Shown here: positions 19,471-28,260 of the stretch, in pieces
Position numbering within the stretch: position 1 is the first letter of the stretch
Layout: each line of letters opens with the position of its first letter
NCBI RefSeq assembly: GCF_018141525.1
Contig: NZ_CP064655.1
Span: 1,426,001-1,490,000 of the forward strand
Direction of reading: 5' to 3'
Source: Miltoncostaea marina
GTDB lineage: Bacteria; Actinomycetota; Thermoleophilia; Miltoncostaeales; Miltoncostaeaceae
DNA: 64,000 bases
Position numbers and translations under genes: made by a program
Notes under the pieces: generated by a model
Told to the model about the DNA's origin: nothing
Seen by the model: the letters and a program-made list of their open reading frames with translations, nothing else
Databases searched by the model: none

Positions 19471-20259
19471 ATGACCACGATGGTGCAGGAGGGGCGCGCG
19501 GCCGCCCCCTGGTCGCTCGCGCGGAGGGTCGTCACCGGCCTGGTGCAGCCCGGCGGCGCGCCGATGGCGCGGCGGGCGCTCGACGGCGCCCGGCTGGACG
19601 ACGGCGACCGCGTGGTCGAGCTCTCGCCGGGCCTCGGCCTGACCTCCGCGCTCGTCCTGGAGCGGGGGCCGCGCGAGTGGACCGCCGTCGAGCCCGACCC
19701 GGCCGGCGCCGAGCACCTGGGGCGCACGACCGCCGGCGCCGGCCGCCGGGTGGTGGAGGCGCCGATCGCCGCCACGGGCCTCGCCGACGGCTCGGCGACC
19801 GTCGTGGTCGCCGACTGCGTGCTGGGCCCGCTCGACGACGAGGGCCGGGCGGCGGCCCTCGCGGAGGCCGCCCGCCTGCTGCGCGCCGGGGGGCGGGTGG
19901 CCCTGCACGAGCTCACGCCGGCCGAGGACGCCCACCCGGCCGCCCTCGACGAGCTGGCGGGCTGGGGCGTGCGGGCGACCGGCGAGGACGGCTGGCGCGC
20001 GGCCATGCGGGCCGCGGGCCTGGTGCCGATCGGCGCGGTCGCCGGGCGCCTGCGCCTGCGCGCGCCCGCCGAGCTGATGCGCGCGGCCGGGCCGCGCACC
20101 GCCCTGCGGCTCACGCGCGGGGCGGCCCTCGACGCCGACGCGCGCACCGCCGCCACGCGCGTGCGCCAGGCGGTCGAGCGCCACGAGCTCGCGCTGCGCT
20201 CGCTCGTGGTCGTGGCCGAGGTGCCGCTCGTCTTGGGGATGCGCCGTCCCCGCCGATAG
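19471..20259 (+). CDS. Class I SAM-dependent methyltransferase
   Basis: A 262-residue protein with methyltransferase motif I VVELSPGLGLTSALVLERG (about residues 48-66), an acidic loop WTAVEPDPAGAEHLGR, VVVADCVLGPLDDEGRAAALAEAARLLRAGGRVALHEL (motifs post-I to III), then a C-terminal helical part that holds no recognised domain. The substrate is unknown. GGAGGAC sits 5 bp before the ATG. It is followed after 6 bp by the second L,D-transpeptidase gene and then the acetyltransferase, so the three are probably one transcript. Confidence 0.75.
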   Translation: MTTMVQEGRAAAPWSLARRVVTGLVQPGGAPMARRALDGARLDDGDRVVELSPGLGLTSALVLERGPREWTAVEPDPAGAEHLGRTTAGAGRRVVEAPIAATGLADGSATVVVADCVLGPLDDEGRAAALAEAARLLRAGGRVALHELTPAEDAHPAALDELAGWGVRATGEDGWRAAMRAAGLVPIGAVAGRLRLRAPAELMRAAGPRTALRLTRGAALDADARTAATRVRQAVERHELALRSLVVVAEVPLVLGMRRPRR

Positions 20260-20265
20260 CGAGCG

Positions 20266-21006
20266 GTGATGCGCCTGCGCCTTCCTCTCGCCGCGGCGGC
20301 GACCGCCGCCGCGGCCGCGCTCCTGCCCGCCGCCGCCGGCGCCGCGCCCGCGTCCGCCGGGGAGCGGGCGTCCGCCGTGCCGTCGGCGCCCACGCCGGCG
20401 CGGGCCTGGATCGGGCGGCTCGTGGTGCGCACCGTGGCCCGCGCCGCGCCCCGCGGCTCGGCGCGGGTGGTCACCCGGCTGGACCCGCACGCCGAGCTCG
20501 GGCCGACCCACTACCTGGTCACCCGCTCGGCCGTGCGCAACGGCGCCCGCTGGCTCGAGGTGCTGCTCGCGGTGCGCCCCAACGGGCGGCGCGGCTGGGT
20601 GCCCGCCGACTTCTTCCAGCTCTCCACGACCGCCGTGCGCGTGACGATCGACCTGAGCGACCGCCGGCTGACGGTGCACCGCCGCAACCGGGTCGTGATG
20701 CGGGCGCCCGTGGCGGTCGGCAGGGCCGGCACGCCCACGCCGGTGGGCAGGCGGTTCGCGGTCGCCGAGCAGATCCGCATGGACCCGCGCGGCTTCCTCG
20801 GCCCGGTCGTGCTGCCGCTGACCGGCTACTCCGAGACGCTCAACGAGTTCGCCGGCGGCAACGGCCGCGTCGCGATCCACGGCACGAGCCTGCCGGAGCT
20901 CATCGGGACCCGCGCGAGCCACGGCTGCGTGCGCATGTACAATCGCGACATCCGCCGGCTGGCCCGGCTCGCCCGGGCGGGCACGCCGGTCGAGATCCGC
21001 CGGTAG
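20266..21006 (+). CDS. L,D-transpeptidase (YkuD) with SH3-like domain, secreted
   Basis: A 246-residue secreted enzyme. The signal peptide (LRLPLAAAATAAAAALLPAAAGAAPA) is followed by an SH3b-like region (about residues 42-120, ending NGRRGWVPADFFQLS) and a YkuD domain. TIDLSDRRLTVHRRNRVV is the first strand, TPTPVGRRF the turn, and IHGTSLPELIGTRASHGCVRMYNRDI the catalytic HGT/SHGCVR signature with the active Cys. It builds 3-3 peptidoglycan cross-links. Start GTG at 20266 or the next ATG at 20269. It is co-directional and tightly spaced with its neighbours. Confidence 0.88.
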   Translation: MMRLRLPLAAAATAAAAALLPAAAGAAPASAGERASAVPSAPTPARAWIGRLVVRTVARAAPRGSARVVTRLDPHAELGPTHYLVTRSAVRNGARWLEVLLAVRPNGRRGWVPADFFQLSTTAVRVTIDLSDRRLTVHRRNRVVMRAPVAVGRAGTPTPVGRRFAVAEQIRMDPRGFLGPVVLPLTGYSETLNEFAGGNGRVAIHGTSLPELIGTRASHGCVRMYNRDIRRLARLARAGTPVEIRR

Positions 21007-21010
21007 GGAC

Positions 21011-21568
21011 GTGCTGCTGCCGGACCCGCCGCTGCGCGACGACCGTGTGGCGCTGCGGGCGTGGCGGCGGGACGACGTGCCGGCGATCGTGGCCGGCTGC
21101 CGCGACCCGCTGGTGCAGCTGTGGACGCGGGTGCCGCGCGACTACGGGGAGGACGACGCCCGGGCGTTCGTCGCCGGCGCGGCCCGCGGCCGCATGCTCG
21201 GCGAGGCCCTCGACCTGGCGATCGCGGACCCCGCCGACGACCGGGTGCTCGGGGCGGTCGGCCTGCTGATGGACCGCCACGACGGCCGGCGCGCGGAGAT
21301 CGGCTACTGGGTGGCGGCCGCCGAGCGGGGGAGGGGCGTGGCCCGCCGCGCCTGCGGGCTGCTGTCGCGGTGGGCGCTCGGCCCCGGCGGCCTGGAGCGG
21401 CTCGACCTGCAGGCGTCGGTCGCCAACCCGGCCTCGCTGCGGGTGGCGGAACGCTGCGGCTTCGTGCGCGAGGGGACCATGCGGGCCGCCTGGTACCGCG
21501 GGCCGTCGCGCACCGACATGGCGCTGTTCTCGCTGCTGCCCTCGGACCTCGGGCGGCGCGGAGCGTAG
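21011..21568 (+). CDS. GNAT family N-acetyltransferase (RimJ/RimL type)
   Basis: A 185-residue acetyltransferase. DDRVALRAWRRDDVPAIV is the usual RimJ/RimL opening, AEIGYWVAAAERGRGVARRACGLLSRWAL is the acetyl-CoA binding segment (R/Q-G-x-G, here RGRGVA), and LQASVANPASLRVAERCGFVREGTMR is the C-terminal block. It likely acetylates an N-terminus or a small amine; the substrate is not predictable. It starts with GTG 5 bp after the transpeptidase stop and belongs to the same apparent operon. Confidence 0.82.
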   Translation: MLLPDPPLRDDRVALRAWRRDDVPAIVAGCRDPLVQLWTRVPRDYGEDDARAFVAGAARGRMLGEALDLAIADPADDRVLGAVGLLMDRHDGRRAEIGYWVAAAERGRGVARRACGLLSRWALGPGGLERLDLQASVANPASLRVAERCGFVREGTMRAAWYRGPSRTDMALFSLLPSDLGRRGA

Positions 21569-21598
21569 TCTCCGGCACCGGTCCGACACGGAGGCGAC

Positions 21599-21937
21599 GT
21601 GGAGCGAGCGGCGAGCGGCGGCGGGTCCATCTGGGAGGACGGCCTGGGGCGGCGGGACGAGGACGCGCGCGTCCTCCTGCGCGGCGAGGTCGAGCTGACG
21701 GCCGATCCGCAGACGGTGCGCTACGGCGACGGCCGGCCGGCGCGCGCGGTGGTCGAGGCCGTCCGGGCCGGGCCGGCCTTCCGCGGGCGACCGGTCGTCG
21801 ACGCCCTCGTCAGCGAGGGGCTCCGGCCGGTGTACCTGCGGATGTCGCCCGAGCAGGCGCGCGCCCTGGCCGCGCTGCTCGGCCGGGCGGCGGACCGGGC
21901 GGAGGCCGAGGGCCCGGGCCCGGCGCCGCCCGCCTGA
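21599..21937 (+). CDS. Hypothetical protein
   Basis: A 112-residue protein, not recognised. No signal peptide or membrane segment is visible. The middle (VRYGDGRPARAVVEAVRAGPAFRGRPVVDALVSEGLRPVYLRMSPEQARALAALLGRAADRAEAEG) looks like a compact alpha/beta fold ending in a helix. GGAGGCG precedes the GTG start by 6 bp. It follows the acetyltransferase gene after 30 bp. Confidence 0.6.
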   Translation: MERAASGGGSIWEDGLGRRDEDARVLLRGEVELTADPQTVRYGDGRPARAVVEAVRAGPAFRGRPVVDALVSEGLRPVYLRMSPEQARALAALLGRAADRAEAEGPGPAPPA

Positions 21938-21999
21938 AATTGCGAAAAGGTGCCGTAGCGCAGTAGAGCGCGGGCGGCAACCCGCCTAACCTGGCCGGG

Positions 22000-24741
22000 A
22001 TGGCGCCCCGACGGCTCACCGGTCCGCGCGCGGACGCGCTCACGCGGGCCCTGTTCGACGCGGTGCCCGGCGGGATCCTCGTGCTGGACGCCGCCGGGGT
22101 CGTGGCCGACGCGAGCCCGGCGCTCTGCGAGATGCTCGGGTACCCGCGCGACGAGATGGTCGGCCGCGCGCCGCCGCACCCCTGGTGGGTCGACGGCATG
22201 CTCGCCGCCGGGACCCGCCGCTTCAGCCCGGCCGCGCGCGAGGCGCCGGCCGTGCTCGTGCGCCGCGACGGCACGACCATCGCGGCGATCGTGCGGACCG
22301 CGCCGCTGCGCGACGGCGACGACGACGCCGGGACGGTGGTCTCCGTCGCGCCCGCGCCGCTCGCCCCGGGCCTGCCGATGGGCGACGAGAGCCACCGCGC
22401 GGTGGTCGCCGCGCTGCACGAGGGCGTCATGGTGCACCGCGCCGACGGGACGATCCTGTCGTGCAACCCCAGCGCGGAGCGCATCCTGGGGGTGCCCGCG
22501 GAGCGGATCGTCGGCCGCCGCCCCGCGACCTGGGACGCGGTGCGCGAGGACGGCACGCCGATCCCCGACGAGGAGTACCCGGTCGCGCTCGCCGCGACCA
22601 CCGGGCGGCCGCAGACCGACGTGGTCGTGGGGCTGCGCACCGACGACGGCGTGCGGTGGATCGCCGTCAACGCCCAGCCGGTGCCGGGCGACGACGGCCG
22701 CCCGATCGCGGTGGTCGCCTCCTTCACGGACGTGGCCGCGCGCCGGCGCCGCGAGGAGCTCGTGGCGCGGCTGGGGCGCATCCTCGAGCAGTCGCGCGAC
22801 GAGGTCTACGTCTTCGACGTCCGCTCGCTGCGCTTCGTCCAGGTCAACCGCAGCGCGCTCGCCAACACGGGCTACGCGATGGGCGAGCTCGAGGCGATGA
22901 CCCCGCTCGATCTGCTGCCGGAGCTCGACGCGGCGGCCTTCGCCGCGGTGGTGGAGCCCCTGCGCTCCGCCGACGTGGAGCGCGTGCAGTTCGAGACCCG
23001 CTTCCGGCGCAAGGACGGGACCACCTACCCGGTGGACGTGCGCATGCAGCTCGTCGGCACGGAGACCCCCGCGGTGATCGCCGCGGTGGTGCTCGACATC
23101 ACCGCCCGGCACGCCGCCGAGCAGGAGCTGCGCCGGCGCGAGGCCGAGAACCGGCGCCTCGCGCGCGAGCAGGGCGCGCTGCGCCGGGTGGCGACCGCGG
23201 TGGCGGTCGAGCGCGACCCCGAGTCGGTGTTCGACCTCGTCTGCGAGGAGGCCGTGCGGCTGATCGGCGCCCGGGGCGGCGGCCTGGTGCGCTACGAGGA
23301 CGGCGGGGCGGCCCGGGTCGGCGCGTGGAGCGTGGCCGGGGCGGCGCCCGCGTTCGGGCCGCACGAGCCGCCCGACGGCGAGGGCGTGGCCGCGCTCGTG
23401 CGCCGCACCGGCCGCGCGGCCCGCGTGGAGCGCGCCGACGGCGAGGGCGCGAGCGTCACGGTGGCGGCGCCCGTGCGCGCCGGCGAGCGCCTCTGGGGCG
23501 CGATCGCCGTCGCGGGCACGGAGGCCGACCGGATCGCGCCCGACGCCGCCGACCGGCTGGGGCGCTTCGCCGAGCTGGTCGGCATCGCGATCTCCAACGC
23601 CGAGGCGCGCGCGCGGCTGGCCGCGCTCGCCGCCACCGACCACCTGACGGGCCTCGCCAACCACCGCGCGTTCCAGGAGCGCCTCGCCCAGGAGGTGGTG
23701 CGCGCCGGCCGTCACGGGCGGCGCGTCTCGCTGGCGGTGCTGGACCTGGACCACTTCAAGCGGGTCAACGACGACCTGGGGCACCAGGCCGGCGACGCGG
23801 TGCTGCGCGAGGCCGCCCGGCGGCTCGCCGCCCTGACGCGCGCCGGCGACCTCATCGCCCGCGTCGGCGGCGACGAGTTCGCCTGGCTCATGCCCGAGAC
23901 CGCGGGGATGGAGGCGTGGCAGGCCGCCGACCGGGCCCGCGAGGCGATCGCGGCGGAGCCCTTCCCCGGCGTCGGCCACATGAGCGTGTCGGCCGGCGTC
24001 TGCGACCTCGACCAGGCGCCGCACCACTCCGAGCTCTTCCGGCTCGCCGACGGGGCGCTCTACTGGGCCAAGCAGCACGGCCGCGACGTGGCCTTCCTCT
24101 ACTCGCCGGAGGTCGTCGAGGTGCTCTCCGACGCCGAGCACGCGGAGCGCCTCACGCGGCTGCAGGCGCTCCAGAGCATCCGCGTGCTCGCGCGCGCCGT
24201 GGACGCGAAGGACACGTCCACCCGCCAGCACTCCGAGCGGGTCTCCGAGGTCGCGGGCGCCCTCGCCATCGCGCTCGGCTGGGACGCCGAGGCCGCCTCG
24301 GCGCTGCGCGACGCCGGGCTCGTCCACGACGTGGGCAAGATCGCGGTGCCCGACGCGATCCTCTTCAAGCCCGACCGGCTGACGCCGGAGGAGTTCCGTC
24401 GCGTGACCGCCCACGCCGCCCTCGGCGCGCAGATGGTGGCCGACGTGCTCTCGGCCGACCAGGTGGCCTGGGTGCGCGGCCACCACGAGCGCTGGGACGG
24501 CCGGGGCTACCCCGACGGCCTGGCCGGCGAGGCGATCCCCGAGGGCGCGCGCATCCTCACGCTCGCCGACTCGTGGGACGTCATGACCTCGCAGCGCCCC
24601 TACGGCGTGCCCCTGTCGCGCGAGGACGCGCTGGCCGAGTGCCGGCGCTGCTCGGGGGCCCAGTTCTGGCCCGCTGCGGTCGAGGCGCTCGAGCGCGCCG
24701 TGGCCGGGGGCGCGCCGCCCTTCGGGCCGGCGAGACCCTAG
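22000..24741 (+). CDS. PAS-PAS-PAS-GAF-GGDEF-HD-GYP protein (c-di-GMP turnover)
   Basis: A 913-residue soluble sensor/effector. Three PAS domains can be traced: 18-115 (VPGGILVLDAAGVVADASPALCEMLG), 128-250 (ALHEGVMVHRADGTILSCNPSAERILG) and 265-375 (VYVFDVRSLRFVQVNRSALANTGY). A GAF-like region (about 400-540) and a GGDEF domain follow; the latter has GGDEF at about residue 623 and an RxxD inhibitory site (RAGD) before it. The HD-GYP domain has HDVGKIAVPD at about 776 and HHERWDGRGYPDGL. Both activities look intact. TAACCT (21987-21992) ends 7 bp before the ATG, so the mRNA is probably leaderless. It overlaps the tetR stop by 4 bp in convergent orientation. Confidence 0.9.
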   Translation: MAPRRLTGPRADALTRALFDAVPGGILVLDAAGVVADASPALCEMLGYPRDEMVGRAPPHPWWVDGMLAAGTRRFSPAAREAPAVLVRRDGTTIAAIVRTAPLRDGDDDAGTVVSVAPAPLAPGLPMGDESHRAVVAALHEGVMVHRADGTILSCNPSAERILGVPAERIVGRRPATWDAVREDGTPIPDEEYPVALAATTGRPQTDVVVGLRTDDGVRWIAVNAQPVPGDDGRPIAVVASFTDVAARRRREELVARLGRILEQSRDEVYVFDVRSLRFVQVNRSALANTGYAMGELEAMTPLDLLPELDAAAFAAVVEPLRSADVERVQFETRFRRKDGTTYPVDVRMQLVGTETPAVIAAVVLDITARHAAEQELRRREAENRRLAREQGALRRVATAVAVERDPESVFDLVCEEAVRLIGARGGGLVRYEDGGAARVGAWSVAGAAPAFGPHEPPDGEGVAALVRRTGRAARVERADGEGASVTVAAPVRAGERLWGAIAVAGTEADRIAPDAADRLGRFAELVGIAISNAEARARLAALAATDHLTGLANHRAFQERLAQEVVRAGRHGRRVSLAVLDLDHFKRVNDDLGHQAGDAVLREAARRLAALTRAGDLIARVGGDEFAWLMPETAGMEAWQAADRAREAIAAEPFPGVGHMSVSAGVCDLDQAPHHSELFRLADGALYWAKQHGRDVAFLYSPEVVEVLSDAEHAERLTRLQALQSIRVLARAVDAKDTSTRQHSERVSEVAGALAIALGWDAEAASALRDAGLVHDVGKIAVPDAILFKPDRLTPEEFRRVTAHAALGAQMVADVLSADQVAWVRGHHERWDGRGYPDGLAGEAIPEGARILTLADSWDVMTSQRPYGVPLSREDALAECRRCSGAQFWPAAVEALERAVAGGAPPFGPARP

Positions 24742-25328
24742 GTCGCCGCGGGCTCCCGCGGCCCCGCCCGCAGCCCGGGCAGGGCGCGGGCGACCAGGCG
24801 GGCGACGTACGGCTCGTCGCAGGGCTCGCCGGTGATCAGGGCGCGGTAGAAGAGCGGGCCGGCCAGCTGCGCGACGGCCTCGTCGATGTCGAGGCCGGCC
24901 GGCAGGTCGCCGCGCTCGATGCCGCGCGCGAGCGCGTCGGTGAGCGGGCGGCGCCGCTCCACCAGGGTGGCCCGGTGCAGCCGGCCGAGCTCGGGGTCGC
25001 GGGAGGCGCTGTCGACCAGGGAGCGCAGGGTGTTGCACCAGCTGCGGTCGGAGAGCCGGCGCCCCAGGCCGGCGAGCACGCTCACGAGGTCCTCCTCGGT
25101 CGAGCCCGTGTCGACGCGCGGCACCGGCGGGCCGGCGCAGCAGCCGAAGGCCTCCACCAGCAGCGCCTCGCGCGTGGGCCAGTGGCGGTAGATGGTCGTC
25201 TTGGCCACGCCGGAGCGGGCCGCGACCGCCTCGATGGTGACGCCCTCGAACCCCTCCTCGGCGATGAGGTCGCCGCACGCCCCGAGGATCGCGGCCTTCG
25301 ACCGGGCGACGCGCGGATCGATTCGCAT
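24738..25328 (-). CDS. TetR-family transcriptional regulator
   Basis: A 196-residue repressor. The TetR helix-turn-helix lies at residues 8-55: ILGACGDLIAEEGFEGVTIEAVAARSGVAKTTIYRHWPTREALLVEAF. The rest is an all-helical ligand domain without sequence clues to the ligand. AGGGAGGGG precedes the ATG. It diverges from a DHA2-type efflux gene, and the intergenic region holds two matching palindromes, so it most probably represses the pump and perhaps itself. Confidence 0.88.
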   Translation of the reverse strand: MRIDPRVARSKAAILGACGDLIAEEGFEGVTIEAVAARSGVAKTTIYRHWPTREALLVEAFGCCAGPPVPRVDTGSTEEDLVSVLAGLGRRLSDRSWCNTLRSLVDSASRDPELGRLHRATLVERRRPLTDALARGIERGDLPAGLDIDEAVAQLAGPLFYRALITGEPCDEPYVARLVARALPGLRAGPREPAAT

Positions 25329-25369
25329 CCCGGGACCCCTCCCTTTGACGAAACTTCACCGAGCAGCGG

Positions 25370-25399
25370 TTGACGGGCTTCGCTACGCGGCCGTATCGT
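25370..25399 (+). promoter_or_regulatory. Promoter of the DHA2 efflux gene
   Basis: TTGACG (25370-25375), an 18-bp spacer and TATCGT (25394-25399) form a good sigma-70-type promoter. The first palindromic operator lies across the spacer and -10, and the second just after the start site, so a repressor bound at either would block polymerase. Confidence 0.65.
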
Positions 25400-25432
25400 A
25401 GCGCGCGCTGCGCTACGGGTGCGTAGCGCAGC
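25381..25432. promoter_or_regulatory. Two phased palindromic operators for the TetR regulator
   Basis: Site 1 is CGCTACG-cggc-CGTATCG (25381-25398, one mismatch). Site 2 is a perfect 11-bp inverted repeat, GCTGCGCTACG-ggtg-CGTAGCGCAGC (25407-25432). Both share the half-site CGTAKCG and a 4-bp spacer. Their centres are 30 bp apart, close to three helical turns, which suggests two dimers on the same DNA face. A single GTAGCGCAG half-site also occurs at 21957-21965, upstream of the PAS protein. Confidence 0.75.
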
Positions 25433-25470
25433 CAGGATTCCCGCAACCGCAGAAACAGGAGGCACCGGTC

Positions 25471-26919
25471 GTGCCTGCGTCGACATCGCGCAAGTGGATC
25501 GCCCTGGTCCTGCTGTGCGCGACCCAGTTCCTGGTGGTGCTCGACGTCGCCATCGTCAACGTCGCGCTGCCGTCCATCCAGACCTCGCTGGACTTCTCCC
25601 AGGCCGACCTGCAGTGGGTCGTGAGCGCGTACACGCTCACGTTCGGCGGGCTGCTGCTGCTGGGCGGCCGCGCCGCCGACCTGCTCGGCCGCCGCCGGGT
25701 GTTCATGGCCGGGCTGGCGCTGTTCTCGCTCGCCTCGCTCGCGTGCGGCTTCGCCGAGTCGGACTCGTTCCTGATCGCCGCGCGCGCCGTCCAGGGCGTG
25801 GGTGCCGCGATCATCTCGCCCGCCGCGCTCTCGATCCTCGTGACCACCTTCGAGGAGGGCGCCGAGCGCAACAAGGCGCTCGGCATCTGGGGCGCGATCG
25901 CCGGCATCGGCGGCGCGGCCGGCGTGCTCGCCGGCGGCATCCTCACCGACGGGCTGGGGTGGGAGTGGATCTTCTTCGTCAACGTCCCGGTGGGCCTGCT
26001 GGTGCTGGCGCTCGTGCCGCGCTTCATCGACGAGAGCCGCGCCGAGGGCGTCACCCGCAACTTCGACGTGGCGGGCGCCGTCACGGTCACCGCCGGGCTC
26101 TCGCTGCTGGTCTACGCCCTCGTCAACACCGACTCCGCCGGGTGGGGGTCGGCCGAGACGATCGGCCTGCTCGGGGCCTCGGCCGCGCTCGTCGCCGCGT
26201 TCGTCGCGATCGAGATGCGCGCCGCGGCGCCGCTCATGCCGCTCGGCATCTTCCGTCTGCGCAGCCTGACCGGGGCCAACGTCGTCGGCCTGCTGCTCGG
26301 GGCGGCGATCTTCTCGATGTTCTTCTTCCTGTCCCTCTACATGCAGCAGGTCCTGGGCTACTCGGCGCTGCGCTCCGGGTTCGCCTACCTGCTCGTGGCG
26401 ATCGTGATCGTGCTCGCCGCGGGGGCGTCGCAGGCCCTGGTCACGAGGCTCGGCGTGCGCACCGTGCTCGCCACCGGCATGTCGCTGCTGACCCTCGGGC
26501 TGCTCTGGTTCACCCAGATCGACGTCTCCGGATCGTACGCCGTCGATCTCGTGCCCGGGTTCCTCCTGACCGGCGTGGGCCTCGGCTTCTCGTTCGTCCC
26601 GGTGTCGATCGCCGCCCTGCAGGGCGTGCGGGCGCACGAGGCGGGCGTGGCGTCGGGCCTCATCAACACGTCGCAGCAGATCGGGGGCGCGCTCGGCATC
26701 GCCGTGCTGTCGACGATCGCGACGTCGCACACCGCCGACGTCCTGCGCGACGCGGGCGGCGCGTCGCAGGCCGTGCCGGGCGCCCTCACCGAGGGCTTCC
26801 AGTACGCCTTCGCGGTGGGCGCGGCGCTCGCCGTGGTCGGCCTGCTGGCGACGCTGGTCTCGTTCGGGCGCCGCAGCGAGCCGCAGGGCGCCGGCGCGAC
26901 CGCGGAGGAGGGCGCCTAG
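25471..26919 (+). CDS. MFS drug-efflux transporter, DHA2 family (EmrB/QacA type)
   Basis: A 482-residue major-facilitator protein with about 14 membrane segments. The start LVLLCATQFLVVLDVAIVNVALPSIQ is the DHA2 motif D1 region (LDxTIVNVALP type), GGRAADLLGRRRVFMAG is motif A, and RAVQGVGAAIISPAALSIL is motif B. DHA2 members export drugs, dyes and lipids using the proton gradient. GGAGGC precedes the GTG start. It is controlled by the divergent tetR gene. A strong hairpin follows the stop. Confidence 0.9.
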   Translation: MPASTSRKWIALVLLCATQFLVVLDVAIVNVALPSIQTSLDFSQADLQWVVSAYTLTFGGLLLLGGRAADLLGRRRVFMAGLALFSLASLACGFAESDSFLIAARAVQGVGAAIISPAALSILVTTFEEGAERNKALGIWGAIAGIGGAAGVLAGGILTDGLGWEWIFFVNVPVGLLVLALVPRFIDESRAEGVTRNFDVAGAVTVTAGLSLLVYALVNTDSAGWGSAETIGLLGASAALVAAFVAIEMRAAAPLMPLGIFRLRSLTGANVVGLLLGAAIFSMFFFLSLYMQQVLGYSALRSGFAYLLVAIVIVLAAGASQALVTRLGVRTVLATGMSLLTLGLLWFTQIDVSGSYAVDLVPGFLLTGVGLGFSFVPVSIAALQGVRAHEAGVASGLINTSQQIGGALGIAVLSTIATSHTADVLRDAGGASQAVPGALTEGFQYAFAVGAALAVVGLLATLVSFGRRSEPQGAGATAEEGA

Positions 26920-26939
26920 GGCGCCTCGGGCGCGGGTGC

Positions 26940-26972
26940 GGGCGCGGGGCCCCGGGCACGGGCCCCGCGCCC
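26940..26972. terminator. Strong hairpin between convergent genes
   Basis: GGGCGCGGGGCCC (26940-26952) pairs perfectly with GGGCCCCGCGCCC (26960-26972) around a 7-nt loop. It lies between the convergent efflux and FAD oxidoreductase genes. There is no T-tract, so it may act as a barrier or a Rho-assisted bidirectional terminator. Confidence 0.6.
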
Positions 26973-27006
26973 CCCGCGCCCCCCGCCCGCGGCCCGGGCT
27001 CGCGCG

Positions 27007-28215
27007 TCAGATGTGGAGCTCCTCGGGCTGCGGCCGGCGGCGCCGGAAGCGATCGCCCGACAGGTCGGCCGCCGCGGGGAAGGTGACGAAGCGCCCGGCG
27101 CACATCAGCTCGGCGAGCGACAGGCCGGCGGCCCACGACTGCATCACGCCCCGGCCCGAGAACGAGTGGGCCTCCCAGGCGTTGTCGAGGCCCCCGATCC
27201 GTCCGAGCAGCGCGGAGTTGTCGGGCGACAGCTCGTAGAGCCCGGTCCATCCGCGCACGTGCTCGAGGCGGTCGAAGGCGCTCGCGCGGTGGGCGAGCCG
27301 CGGCCAGATCTCGCGCTCGAAGAAGGCCGCGCCCTCGTAGGCGAACCGGTACCCGGGCGGGTCGCCCGGCGGGGAGTAGCCGGCCAGGAAGCGTTCCGGC
27401 GCCTCGTGGTGCAGGTAGACGTCGCTCGAGTCGACGATCATCCCGTGCTGCGAGAGGTCGACGTCGCGCGTGGCGACCAGGCACAGCGACCGCGGGACCG
27501 CCCGGCAGGGGACCGGCGCGCCGAGCAGGCGGGCGACCGGCCCGGCCCACGGCCCGGCCGCGTTCACGACCCGGTCGCAGCGCACGATCCGCGCGGCGCC
27601 GGGCGGCGCGGGGCGGCCCTCGAGCGCGGCGCCGGCGGCGGCCGCGCCGACCTCGCGCACCTCGAGCGCCGTCACCCGCCGGCCCTCCCGGCGGGCGCCG
27701 ACGACGAGCGCGCGATCGACCAGCCGGGCCCCCGCCGCGCGGGCCCGGGAGCGGAAGTGGTCGCGCACGGCCGTCGGGTCGACGAGCCCGTCGCGCGGGG
27801 AGAAGGTCGCGCCGGCGAGGTCGTCGACGCGGTCGACGAACGGCAGCCGCCGGCGCACCTGCGCAGGGGTCAGCAGCTCCACCTCCCGGCCGTGGCGGTT
27901 CTGCACCGGCACGTGCCGCACCGCGCCCGCCCAGCGCCCGGGGCCGTGCAGCCACAGGTAGCCCCGCTCGCGGAAGCGGAACTCCTCGGCGTGCCGGGCC
28001 ATGAAGTCGATCGTCGCCGCGCAGAGCTCGATGTTGACCGGCCGCCACCACGTCGCCCGGACGCCGCCGGCGTTGAGCTGCGACGACGACCGCTCGCCGG
28101 CCAGGTCGGGGTCGAGCACGACGACCCCCGGCTCGCCCATCTCGGCGAGGTGCATCGCCACGGCGCTGCCGACGATGCCGCCGCCCACCACCAGCGTGCC
28201 CGCGCGGTCCTCCAC
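27007..28215 (-). CDS. FAD-dependent oxidoreductase (DAO family)
   Basis: A 402-residue flavoprotein of the D-amino acid oxidase/sarcosine oxidase group. The FAD-binding loop is LVVGGGIVGSAVAMHLAEMG (about residues 8-27), the second FAD contact is VVLDPDLAGERSSSQLNAGGVR, and the C-terminal dinucleotide contact is WTGLYELSPDNSALLGRIGG followed by HSFSGRGVMQSWAAGLSLAEL. It likely oxidises an amine or amino acid, with oxygen or another acceptor; the substrate is unknown. The GTG at 28215 is chosen for its GAGGGAGG site; an ATG at 28245 is in frame. It diverges from the LysM gene. Confidence 0.83.
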   Translation of the reverse strand: MEDRAGTLVVGGGIVGSAVAMHLAEMGEPGVVVLDPDLAGERSSSQLNAGGVRATWWRPVNIELCAATIDFMARHAEEFRFRERGYLWLHGPGRWAGAVRHVPVQNRHGREVELLTPAQVRRRLPFVDRVDDLAGATFSPRDGLVDPTAVRDHFRSRARAAGARLVDRALVVGARREGRRVTALEVREVGAAAAGAALEGRPAPPGAARIVRCDRVVNAAGPWAGPVARLLGAPVPCRAVPRSLCLVATRDVDLSQHGMIVDSSDVYLHHEAPERFLAGYSPPGDPPGYRFAYEGAAFFEREIWPRLAHRASAFDRLEHVRGWTGLYELSPDNSALLGRIGGLDNAWEAHSFSGRGVMQSWAAGLSLAELMCAGRFVTFPAAADLSGDRFRRRRPQPEELHI

Positions 28216-28260
28216 ACGGCCTCCCTCGGGGTCCCCCGCCACCATGCCACCCCGCGCTGC

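Noticed and set aside
21938-21999. tRNA-like or IS-like sequence around the GTAGCGCAG motif
   Set aside because: Too short, no cloverleaf or inverted ends; only a half-site similar to the TetR operator.
21721-26730. A 1,669-codon minus-strand open frame
   Set aside because: It spans several well-supported genes and has the composition of an antisense shadow in a GC-rich genome (His/Arg/Gly/Asp-rich, no motifs).
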